Of a DNA stretch of 35,841 nucleotides, positions 24,105-31,441 are shown one piece after another. This stretch comes from JANNXQ01 sp038238555 (GTDB lineage: Bacteria > Verrucomicrobiota > Verrucomicrobiia > Chthoniobacterales > Chthoniobacteraceae), in assembly GCA_038238555.1 (NCBI GenBank), contig JBBRXP010000044.1:1-35841 (forward strand). Direction: 5' to 3'. The position numbers and the translations under genes were made by a program. Below the pieces are notes generated by a model. The model did not search any database. It was not told the origin of the DNA and saw only the letters and a program-made list of their open reading frames with translations. The first letter of the stretch is position 1; every line of letters begins with the position of its first letter.

Positions 24105-24752
24105 ATGGAGTGCGCGCGCGGTTTATTCATCACCTTTGAAGGCGGGGAAGGCTGTGGAAAATCCACGCAGATCGCGCGGCTCGCCGATCGCCTCCGCGCG
24201 CTCGATCGCGAAGTGGTGGCGACCCGCGAGCCAGGCGGCTCCGGCATCGGCGAGCATCTGCGCCACTTGCTGCAATTTTCCGAGGCCGGCCGCGCGATGG
24301 CACCGGAGACCGAGTTGCTGCTCTTCACGGCGAGCCGCGCTCAACTCGTCCGCGAGCTCATCGAGCCCGCTCTGGCTCGCGGCGCGATCGTCCTCGCGGA
24401 TCGTTTCCTCGACTCGACCACTGTCTATCAAGGCGTGGCCCGCCGGCTCGGCTCCGCGCAGGTCTCCGCGATCAACGCGTTTGCAGTGGGCGATTGTCTG
24501 CCGGCGATCACCTTCCTGCTCGACCTCGATCCCCTCGAGGCCCGCGCCCGCCTGCTCCGCCGCCCGCGCCCCGTCGGCGCGCCGGACCGGATGGAGAGCC
24601 AGCCCGCGCAATTTCATGAGGCCGTGCGAGCCGGCTACCTGCAACTCGCCGCCACCACGCCGCGCGTTCATCTTCTCGACGCGTCCCTTTCAATCGAAGA
24701 ACTGGAAACACGCATCTGGAAAGCGGTGGGTGAAATGTTGAGTGTCTGGTGA
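24105..24752 (+). CDS. tmk: Thymidylate kinase
   Basis: Tmk phosphorylates dTMP to dTDP for DNA synthesis. The 215-residue protein has the P-loop FEGGEGCGKST (residues 11-21), the substrate loop TREPGGSGIGEHLR, ADRFLDSTTVYQG (the DR motif) and LLDLDPLEARARLLRR leading into the lid. ATG 24105 gives a normal-length protein starting just before the first strand. It precedes holB by 37 bp, a common bacterial pairing. The last codons (MLSVW and the TGA) lie within the repeat at 24737-24780, so the natural end of the gene appears to have been altered or supplied by that element. Confidence 0.95.
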   Translation: MECARGLFITFEGGEGCGKSTQIARLADRLRALDREVVATREPGGSGIGEHLRHLLQFSEAGRAMAPETELLLFTASRAQLVRELIEPALARGAIVLADRFLDSTTVYQGVARRLGSAQVSAINAFAVGDCLPAITFLLDLDPLEARARLLRRPRPVGAPDRMESQPAQFHEAVRAGYLQLAATTPRVHLLDASLSIEELETRIWKAVGEMLSVW

Positions 24753-24780
24753 AACCGCCACTCAACTCTCAACACTCAAC
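24737..24780. repeat. Collapsed copy C: facing GTTGAGTG and CACTCAAC ends only
   Basis: GTTGAGTGT (24737-24745) is followed after 11 bp by GCCACTCAACTCTCAACACT and CAAC (24757-24780). These are the two ends of copies A and B without the interior. The tmk stop codon lies between them, and holB begins 9 bp after the right end. This looks like a deleted or never-filled copy. Confidence 0.62.
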
Positions 24781-24789
24781 TTTCCGCCG

Positions 24790-25752
24790 ATGGCCTTCAC
24801 CGCCTCTGAAGCTTTTGACCTCCTCCGCGGCGCACGCGATCACGGACGCTTTGCCCACGGTTACTTGCTCACCGGCCCCGAGGGCAGCGGGAAGCGGCGG
24901 CTCGCCGGCGATCTGTGCGCGCTGCTCCTCGAGGGAGAGGACGATCCGCTGCGGCATCCCGACGTGCATACCATCGAACCCGAATCCAAGTCGCGCCGCA
25001 TCAGCGTCGATCAAGTGCGCGCGCTCACTCACGCGCTCCAAATGACTTCGCTGCGCGGCGGAGTGAAGGTCGGCATCCTCTTCGATGCCGACCGGCTCGG
25101 CGAAGGCGCCGCCAACGCTTTCCTCAAGACCCTCGAAGAGCCGCCCGCCCACTCGCACCTGCTGCTGGTGAGCTCGCAGCCCGACCAGCTTCTCGAGACC
25201 ATCCTGAGCCGTTGCATCGAAGTCCCGCTGCGGCCCGAGAAGCCGCGTGAGCTCACGCCGCTTCAGCGTGAATGGCTCCAGGCGCTCGCCGATTTTTCCA
25301 AGATCGAGCGGCCCGAGTTGCCCGGCATCTTCGGCCTCGTCCGCAGCCTCGAGCGCCTGCTCGCGCAAGCACGAGAGGCGATCGCGGAGGAATGCGATGC
25401 CGCGCTCAAGAAAGAGGAGCTGCTCTACAAACAAGTGGGCGACCTGCGCGGACTCGAGGAGCGCGAGGAATACTTCAAAGCGCTGACCGAAGCGCGCTAT
25501 TTGCGCGAGCGTGGCGGCCTCGTCGAATTGCTCGAACAATGGTGGGCCGACGCGCTCCGCCAGCAACACGGCGGCGCGGTCGATCTTCTTGATTATGCCG
25601 CCGCCACTGCCGCGCTCGCCGCGCGTCATGAGCCGCGCGAAATCCTGCGCAAGACCGCCGCGCTCGAAGAACTGCGCGAGCACTTGAACCGCACCGGCGT
25701 CCTCGAAGCGCTGGCCTTGGAGTGCGCTTTCCTGAAGGCATTCGGGCAGTGA
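24790..25752 (+). CDS. holB: DNA polymerase III delta-prime-like subunit (HolB)
   Basis: The 320-residue AAA+ protein starts at ATG 24790, directly after the repeat right end. It shows GYLLTGPEGSGKRRLAGDL with a P-loop (29-36), RRISVDQVRALTHALQMTSL, VGILFDADRLGEGAANAFLK (Walker B region), TLEEPPAHSHLLLVSSQPDQ and ILSRCIEVPL with the SRC motif. This matches the clamp-loader delta-prime subunit. The four-cysteine zinc module found in DnaX and many HolB proteins is not visible. The C-terminal half is helical and Glu/Leu-rich. The delta-prime subunit helps load the sliding clamp at replication forks. It is adjacent to tmk, as in many bacteria. Confidence 0.9.
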   Translation: MAFTASEAFDLLRGARDHGRFAHGYLLTGPEGSGKRRLAGDLCALLLEGEDDPLRHPDVHTIEPESKSRRISVDQVRALTHALQMTSLRGGVKVGILFDADRLGEGAANAFLKTLEEPPAHSHLLLVSSQPDQLLETILSRCIEVPLRPEKPRELTPLQREWLQALADFSKIERPELPGIFGLVRSLERLLAQAREAIAEECDAALKKEELLYKQVGDLRGLEEREEYFKALTEARYLRERGGLVELLEQWWADALRQQHGGAVDLLDYAAATAALAARHEPREILRKTAALEELREHLNRTGVLEALALECAFLKAFGQ

Positions 25753-25760
25753 GTGGAATG

Positions 25761-25798
25761 CACTTTCCACTTTCACTTTCCACCTGCACCCTCCCGCC
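25761..25798. repeat. Pyrimidine tract CACTTTCCAC/TTTCACTTTC before the oxidoreductase gene
   Basis: Between holB and the next ATG lies CACTTTCCACTTTCACTT, continuing CCACCT and ending CCCGCC directly at ATG 25799. AGTGGAA (25752-25758) pairs with TTCCACT (25765-25771). The tract resembles 7372-7402, which also abuts a start codon. There is no ribosome binding site in it. Confidence 0.45.
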
Positions 25799-26956
25799 AT
25801 GAGTCGCAAAATTCGTTACGGCATGGTCGGCGGCGGGCGCGGCGCCTTCATCGGCGCGGTGCATCGCATCGCCGCAAATATCGACGGGCAGATCGAGCTG
25901 GTCTGCGGCGCCTTCTCCTCCGAGGCCGATAAATCCAAGGCTTCCGGGGCGGACCTCTTCCTACCGCCGGCCCGCTGCTACGGCACTTTCGAGGAGATGA
26001 TGAAGGCCGAGGCTGCGCGGCCCGAACGCGAGCGCATGGACTTCGTTTCCATCGTCACACCCAATCATCTGCACTTTGCGCCGGCGAAACTGGCGCTCGA
26101 AAAAGGCTTCCACGTCCTGAGCGACAAGCCCGCCACCTTCAGCCTCGCCGAGGCCAGGAAGCTCGCCGACGTGGTGAAAAAAACCGGCCTCCTCTACGGC
26201 CTCACGCACAACTACACCGGCTATCCGCTCGTGAAAGAAGCTCGCGTGATGATCGCCGACGGCAAGCTCGGCAAAGTCCGCAAAGTCGTCGTCGAATACC
26301 CGCAAGGCTGGCTCGCCACACGCGTGGAAGCCAGCGGCCAGAAGCAGGCGTCGTGGCGCACCGATCCCAAGAAAAGCGGCGCCGCCGGCTGCATCGGCGA
26401 TATCGGCACGCACGCCGAAAATCTCGCCGAGTACATCACCGGCCTGAAGATCAGCGAACTGGCCGCCGACCTCACCACTTTCGTGAAAGGCCGCCGGCTC
26501 GACGACGACGGCAATGTGCTTCTGCGCTTTGACGGCGGCGCAAAGGGCGTGCTCCACAGTTCGCAGATCAGCGTGGGCGAGGAGAACAATCTCAGCATCC
26601 GCGTGTATGGCGAAAAGGGCGGCATCGAGTGGCATCAGTGCGAGCCCAATACCCTGCTCGTGAAATGGCTCGACGCGCCGATGCAAGTCTATCGCACCGG
26701 CAACGGCTATCTGAGCGCCACCGCCGCCGCCGCCACGCGCACGCCGCCATCGCACCCCGAGGGCTACCTCGAAGCCTTCGCGAATATCTACAAAAACTTC
26801 GCCGGCTCCGTGCGCGCGCGCCTCGACTCGCGCAAGCCCACCGCCGTGGAAAACGATTACCCGAAAATCGAAGACGCCCTGCGCGGGATGGCCTTTATCG
26901 AAGCCGTGGTCGCCAGTTCAAAAAAGAACGCCGCCTGGACGAAGCTCAGCGTGTAG
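25799..26956 (+). CDS. Gfo/Idh/MocA-family NAD(P)-dependent oxidoreductase
   Basis: The 385-residue protein has an N-terminal Rossmann fold (IRYGMVGGGRGAFIGAVHR, residues 5-23), VSIVTPNHLHFAPAKLALEK and the SDKPAT loop, where the family usually has EKP. The C-terminal alpha/beta domain carries GCIGDIGTHAENLAEYITG, with the catalytic Asp/His pair. Relatives oxidise or reduce sugars, inositols and amino sugars in the cytoplasm. The length and the EGYLEAFANIYKNF segment fit the sugar-dehydrogenase branch common in Verrucomicrobia and Planctomycetes. No sugar transporter or isomerase adjoins it; the next gene is a convergent secreted hydrolase. The substrate is undetermined. Confidence 0.92.
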   Translation: MSRKIRYGMVGGGRGAFIGAVHRIAANIDGQIELVCGAFSSEADKSKASGADLFLPPARCYGTFEEMMKAEAARPERERMDFVSIVTPNHLHFAPAKLALEKGFHVLSDKPATFSLAEARKLADVVKKTGLLYGLTHNYTGYPLVKEARVMIADGKLGKVRKVVVEYPQGWLATRVEASGQKQASWRTDPKKSGAAGCIGDIGTHAENLAEYITGLKISELAADLTTFVKGRRLDDDGNVLLRFDGGAKGVLHSSQISVGEENNLSIRVYGEKGGIEWHQCEPNTLLVKWLDAPMQVYRTGNGYLSATAAAATRTPPSHPEGYLEAFANIYKNFAGSVRARLDSRKPTAVENDYPKIEDALRGMAFIEAVVASSKKNAAWTKLSV

Positions 26957-27025
26957 CGCAAGTGCAGAGTAAGCGGGAAGCTTCCGTGCGAGGAGAGCCG
27001 CCGCACATCCAAGTGCTACAGACTG

Positions 27026-30000
27026 CTAGCGAATCTCGAGCCGGATGAATTTCCGGGGGGCCCCCGTGATGTCTATCTTTCTGCGAATGATGGGATCGCC
27101 GGTCTGCGGGTCGGCACCGAGCGTCTCTTCTGGCACTGCCATGCGAAACCAGGAACCATCGGCCAGGTTATCCGAGACCCACACGTTATAACTAAGTCCG
27201 GTGCCTGAGTTATTCTTCCGGTAAGTAAGAGAGAGGTAATCGCGACCGGCTTCACTTAGCAGCGTGCCTCGTGGGAGAGCATCGGAACCGGAGGACGGTG
27301 TCAGCGGATTCAGCCGAAAGGCAAACTTCAGCAGGTTGGGAATGCCATCTCCCGCCGGCGTGGCGAGCGATCCGCTGATGCCGGGGTCGGCAAGCTGACT
27401 GGGCACGAAGTTACTCCGGCGCCATGCGTTCTCCGGCGTTTCCGGGATGGCGGCGACGCTGGGTTGCGCAAAGTCGTAAGGCGCGTTATCCGGGCTGAGA
27501 TAGTGAGACCAGCGCAATTGCGCGATGGCATAGGCGCCGCCTTCCAAGTATTCCATCCTCACACGGTAAGTCCGGTCTTCGTAGAGATAAGTGAGATAGG
27601 TGTGGCGGATAAGACCTTGGTAGTTCCAGTCGTCGATAACCAATTGGCTGTCGATCCAGAGCCGCACCCCATCGTCCGTCCAAGTGGAGAAGAGATAGGC
27701 GCCGCTGCGCGGCACTTGCAGCCTGCCGTTCCAACGCACGGAGAAGTTATCGATGGGAACGGCGGGATCGGGAGAACCGCCCAACCAATTGAAGTCGATC
27801 TTCGAATCATAACGAGTGAGGACGAGATTGGTAAGCGTGGTGTCGCTGAAGTAGTCGCCTTTGAGTTGCGTAAAGCCGCCGAGCCTGGGCTGAGCGACGG
27901 GAACAACATCGACGGACACGGTTGCAGTCGCCGATGCCTGGCCGTCGGTGATGCTGTAAGTAAAGGAATCCGGCCCGGAGTAATTCCAAACGGGAGTGTA
28001 ACGGACCCGGTCGCCGATCACAGCCACGCTGCCGTGAGCCGGCACGCTCGCCCCTTCCACCCGTAGCGGCTGCGGTCCGCCATCCGGGTCGCTGTCGTTC
28101 TGCATTACGGGGATGTCCACTCCGTAGCGATCGACGCTCGCCGTGTCGTTGCCGGCCACGGGAGGTTGATTGGGCGTGTCCACCGTCCCGCTCGAATACA
28201 CCTCCACCTCGCGGAGATTGATGTAGTGCTTTCCCGTCTGCCCGCCTGCCAGCACCACATCGTAAGTGGCGCCGCCGCCCCAGGTGGTGTCGCGAACGAA
28301 GATGCGAATCTTTGACGTGGTAACTTGTGGAAAGGAGTGAGTAAATACCCAGCGATCGCTGAAGAAGCTATCGGCGGTGGTGCGGGTAACATAAGAGTAA
28401 GATGGAAACGTCCGGGTGGGTTCCTTTACCGTTTGCAGAGTTACCCACTGGCCATTCTGGTCGTATTGCAGATCGTAGTCCAGCAGCGTGGAATTGAGTT
28501 GGTAAGGAACGCCGGAATAGATCACCACGCGGTCGATCGGAGTCGGCTGGGGAAAGGCAATCTCCACCCAGGCGGGAAAGGACGGTGTGTCATCCGACCA
28601 GACCAGGTTGTTATCGGCAAAGGATTGTGTCCAATAATAGGTTTCAAATACTCCGTTGACGATCTTCGCCGTCGAGTTGGGGATGGGCTGCGGGAAACTG
28701 CCGCTATCTGGATGGACGCCGCTGCCGGAGGCCGTGACGACGGTGCCGGGGCGGCGCGCGATATTCTCGCCCCAGTTAATAGGCAGCACGGATAGGTTGC
28801 CCGAAAACTCGACATAACTCGGCAGTTCCGTGACGGGCAAGAGAACCTCGCCGTTGACGGCCGGGACATCGCTTTCATCGCCAAAGGGTGAAACCACGTG
28901 GACGGAAGAGTCGGTAACTTGCAGCCTTATCCTGCCATCGGTGCTTCCCGCGGTCATGAAGGCAGCCACCTTCTTTTCGGGGCCGGTGAATAAGCTTCCA
29001 ATGTAGAGCTTCTCGCCAGTCGAGCCGAAGTTATAACGTTGGGTAAAGTGAGTGCCGTAGAGTTCCTCGGACCACACGCGCATGAGGCAGGCTAGCGGAT
29101 TGAGGGAGCCCTCGATATTTATCCACCACTGCGGCACGTCGTAGAAACCGTGATTGCGGTCGTAGAAGAGATAGTTGTGCTCTTTTGGCAGACCGTATTG
29201 CTCAAAGACCATGAGCATGAGCATGGTCCAGCGGCCCTGAAGGCGGGGCTGGTAGGCGCCGTAAACAGCCGCGGGGTAACCTTGCTCGGTCTGCCATATC
29301 TCCTTATTGGCAGCTCCATACTGGGTAAGATAGGAGAAGATCGTGTCCATCGATCTGCGGGCGAGAAAGAGATCGCCATTGAGGTTGTTATAAGAATGGA
29401 AGGAAAAAACGTCGATATAGTTCGCGCCGCCGCTCGCGAGAAAGTCTTGAAGGAAATTGAAGTTCTTGCCGCCGTCGCTCAAGAAACCCGGACCCATCAC
29501 TTTCAAAGTAGGATCGACAGCCTTGATGGCATTGTAGAAGGGCGCCATCTCGTAAAAAAAGAAGTTATACCCGCTGACTCCGTTACTGTTCGGCTCATTG
29601 CGCGGCTCCCAGTACTTCACGTCGTTCTTGAATGCCTGTACCACTTCGGCGACGCGAGGGTCGATCAAGGTGGGGTCGGGTGAGCCGGCGGGAATCGCCG
29701 ATGCGTCTCTGGTGCCATCGGGGAAGGCGCCCAACAGCGGTCGATTCCGATAACTGTCGTAGGGTGTATAGTAAGTCTTCTCGAGCCCGATATCCGGAGT
29801 AAGTCGGGCGATGGTCTCCGCGGAGGTCTCCCACTTCGAAGGATCCCAGTTACCGGGCCATTCCCCTTTTGGCCGCCGCAACATCTTATGGCGTTCCGGC
29901 CCGCTGCCGATCACCCCACGCACGACGCCATCGGATGCCGGCTCGGTGCCGCCAGAAGCGCCGGGCGCGGGAATGATCGGAAAGCGCGCATCGTAGCGCA

Positions 30001-30469
30001 GGATGACAAACATAGCCCCGCCGACGTCGTTTCCCCAAGGAGGGATGCTTTGGAAACCCTTTAAGTACACCTTATACCAACCGGGCTTGGTAACTCGGGG
30101 CGAGATGGAAGCGAGCGGGATGGGTATCCCGTAAATCCGATCCACCACCGGACCGGCCTCGACGAGATTGCCCCAGTAATCGCGAATCTCGTAACGATCC
30201 ACCGAGAGCGTGGAGTAACGTTCCTCCCATTGGAGAACGACGCGCTCGCCTTCGTAGAAGACGTTATTGCGCCGCGGAGTGCTCACGGTAAAAACCAGCA
30301 GCGGCGGAGTATCGAAGAGGAAGCCGCCGCCTCGAGCGACGGGAGCATCGCAAAGAGCGTGGTAAAAGAAGATGCAGGTTAAAATCGCAGGGGTCGAACG
30401 GGAAAATCCAAAACTCTTGGAGGTCCATTCGACGGCCTTGCGAAAGGGATGGGCGTCCTTCGCTTTCAT
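27026..30469 (-). CDS. Large secreted GH39/clan GH-A-like glycoside hydrolase with discoidin, cadherin-like and PA14 modules
   Basis: The 1147-residue protein has a hydrophobic export segment near residues 27-45. Residues about 55-165 form a beta-sandwich. A TIM-barrel-like domain follows at about 180-470: KYWEPRNEPN with N291-E292-P gives the acid/base of clan GH-A, and IWQTEQGYP has E395 at the nucleophile position. Then come a discoidin (F5/8C)-like domain (about 565-760), a cadherin-like repeat (NQPPVAGNDTASVD to YSITDGQASATATVSV, 767-855), a PA14 domain (LKGDYFSDTTLTNL, WTDDGVRLWIDSQLVIDDW, 869-990) and a C-terminal module (AGDGIPNLLKFAFRLNP, ending FIRLEIR). It should hydrolyse polysaccharide at the cell surface. 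It is divergent from an exopolysaccharide export cluster, like PslG-type GH39 enzymes that act on their own polymer. Base composition is lower in GC than in most of the window. Confidence 0.85.
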   Translation of the reverse strand: MKAKDAHPFRKAVEWTSKSFGFSRSTPAILTCIFFYHALCDAPVARGGGFLFDTPPLLVFTVSTPRRNNVFYEGERVVLQWEERYSTLSVDRYEIRDYWGNLVEAGPVVDRIYGIPIPLASISPRVTKPGWYKVYLKGFQSIPPWGNDVGGAMFVILRYDARFPIIPAPGASGGTEPASDGVVRGVIGSGPERHKMLRRPKGEWPGNWDPSKWETSAETIARLTPDIGLEKTYYTPYDSYRNRPLLGAFPDGTRDASAIPAGSPDPTLIDPRVAEVVQAFKNDVKYWEPRNEPNSNGVSGYNFFFYEMAPFYNAIKAVDPTLKVMGPGFLSDGGKNFNFLQDFLASGGANYIDVFSFHSYNNLNGDLFLARRSMDTIFSYLTQYGAANKEIWQTEQGYPAAVYGAYQPRLQGRWTMLMLMVFEQYGLPKEHNYLFYDRNHGFYDVPQWWINIEGSLNPLACLMRVWSEELYGTHFTQRYNFGSTGEKLYIGSLFTGPEKKVAAFMTAGSTDGRIRLQVTDSSVHVVSPFGDESDVPAVNGEVLLPVTELPSYVEFSGNLSVLPINWGENIARRPGTVVTASGSGVHPDSGSFPQPIPNSTAKIVNGVFETYYWTQSFADNNLVWSDDTPSFPAWVEIAFPQPTPIDRVVIYSGVPYQLNSTLLDYDLQYDQNGQWVTLQTVKEPTRTFPSYSYVTRTTADSFFSDRWVFTHSFPQVTTSKIRIFVRDTTWGGGATYDVVLAGGQTGKHYINLREVEVYSSGTVDTPNQPPVAGNDTASVDRYGVDIPVMQNDSDPDGGPQPLRVEGASVPAHGSVAVIGDRVRYTPVWNYSGPDSFTYSITDGQASATATVSVDVVPVAQPRLGGFTQLKGDYFSDTTLTNLVLTRYDSKIDFNWLGGSPDPAVPIDNFSVRWNGRLQVPRSGAYLFSTWTDDGVRLWIDSQLVIDDWNYQGLIRHTYLTYLYEDRTYRVRMEYLEGGAYAIAQLRWSHYLSPDNAPYDFAQPSVAAIPETPENAWRRSNFVPSQLADPGISGSLATPAGDGIPNLLKFAFRLNPLTPSSGSDALPRGTLLSEAGRDYLSLTYRKNNSGTGLSYNVWVSDNLADGSWFRMAVPEETLGADPQTGDPIIRRKIDITGAPRKFIRLEIR

Positions 30470-30971
30470 GGGCAGTGTAATTGGGCGGGGGGATACGAGC
30501 AGGCCAGCGGGAGGAAATCAAGAGGGAAGCGGTGCTTCTGCGAGTTATTCTGGATCCGTTTGTAAGGGCGGTTGTAGGACGGAGCCTGAGAGAGGAAAGA
30601 GGATCGTTCCCGTAGGCACGACTCGGACGCATTGTTACAAATCTGGAAAATCCTCCGCCTTATCTTCTGAAGGCTCAGCCGAACTTTATGAATTTTTCTT
30701 CGCCCACCTCTCGCCCGTTGGTGGCGCAGCTTCCTTCCGATCGAACCTGCGCCGCGGAAATTTGGGATGAGAAACTCTTGGCGGATCGGCACGTGCCCTG
30801 CGGGAAGATGGAAATAAGAAATCGAGGATTGGAGATTGAAAATTGAAAATCGTAAATATGTCTGGCGTGAGCCGTGCGCCGAAATGGTTATTGCGCCCCA
30901 GCGAGAGGGGCGGCTAAGCTTTGCGGCGAAAAGGTGAATGCATCCGGTCCTTTAGCAGCTCCTATTTCAAC
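30470..30971. other. Long divergent control region between the hydrolase and exopolysaccharide genes
   Basis: These 502 bp hold no convincing gene; short open frames on both strands lack protein-like composition. Seen here: a TTGTTACAA dyad (30632-30640), an AT-rich stretch around 30686-30700, a sigma-54-like site (30788-30801) overlapping the palindrome GGCACGTGCC, and the AT-rich repeat ATTGAAAATTGAA (30835-30847, within 30827-30850). It is the longest non-coding stretch in the window and probably contains the promoters of both divergent units. Confidence 0.6.
30788..30801 (+). promoter_or_regulatory. Candidate sigma-54 (-24/-12) promoter for the exopolysaccharide cluster
   Basis: GGCACGTGCCCTGC has GG and GC dinucleotides exactly 12 bp apart and matches the TGGCACG-N4-TTGC pattern except for C for T before GG and C for the first T of TTGC. 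Transcription would start near 30813, giving a leader of about 160 nt. RpoN control of exopolysaccharide loci is known in exosortase-bearing bacteria. The site is also a perfect 10-bp palindrome, so it could instead be a protein-binding site. Confidence 0.33.
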
Positions 30972-31424
30972 ATGAAAACCGCGATCCTGATTTTCGTCGT
31001 GATTCTGAATATCTCCGTGCTGCTGCTTTACACGGTCGGGATGGTGGACGACGTGCGTCCCACCCAGCAAGCTCCAGCACCGGTGGAGGCGCGGGATCGA
31101 GACGCGGACGTCGAGAAGGCGCAGGTTGCCGTGAAATCCGAGGAAGCAGCGGAGAAAGAAGCGGAGAAGACGCCCGCCGAGAAGAAAGGCAGCGGAAAGA
31201 AAGCGGCCAAACGGGAGAAGGATTACAAGGAAACGCTGGACCCAAAGGATACCGCGAAGGAAGTCGCGGAATTCTTCGACTCCATTAATCCCCGGCAAGC
31301 CGGTGCCGCGGCGGCCTCCGAGTTTCTTCCGCACGCGGGCCGAAACCAGCGGCGTCACAGGATTCTGGCGGCTCCTCATCCGCCTAACCTCCAGTTGCCA
31401 GTGGTCTCGCAAGAGCGGCCTTGA
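30972..31424 (+). CDS. Small single-pass membrane protein with charged Lys/Glu/Ala-rich domain
   Basis: The protein has 150 residues from ATG 30972. Residues 4-24 (AILIFVVILNISVLLLYTVG) form one membrane helix. It is followed by a Pro/Ala linker and a highly charged, probably helical region (about 45-105: VEKAQVAVKSEEAAEKEAEK, then TPAEKKGSGKKAAKREKDYK). The Arg/Pro-rich C-terminus has no recognisable fold. I do not recognise the family. Its position as first gene before the barrel, export and BY-kinase genes suggests a membrane-anchored periplasmic accessory of exopolysaccharide export. It ends next to the following gene; TTGA at 31421 would even overlap its stop. Confidence 0.7.
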   Translation: MKTAILIFVVILNISVLLLYTVGMVDDVRPTQQAPAPVEARDRDADVEKAQVAVKSEEAAEKEAEKTPAEKKGSGKKAAKREKDYKETLDPKDTAKEVAEFFDSINPRQAGAAAASEFLPHAGRNQRRHRILAAPHPPNLQLPVVSQERP

Positions 31425-31441
31425 GAGAAGACTTTTGCCGG

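Noticed and set aside
18072..24780. Repeated CAACACTC tracts considered as a CRISPR array
   Set aside because: Copies are few, kilobases apart, in inverted pairs at gene borders, without regular spacers or cas genes.
30372..30770. Plus-strand open frame of 132 codons in the hydrolase/exopolysaccharide gap
   Set aside because: It starts inside the hydrolase gene on the opposite strand, lacks any motif and has low-complexity Gly/Ser/Arg composition.
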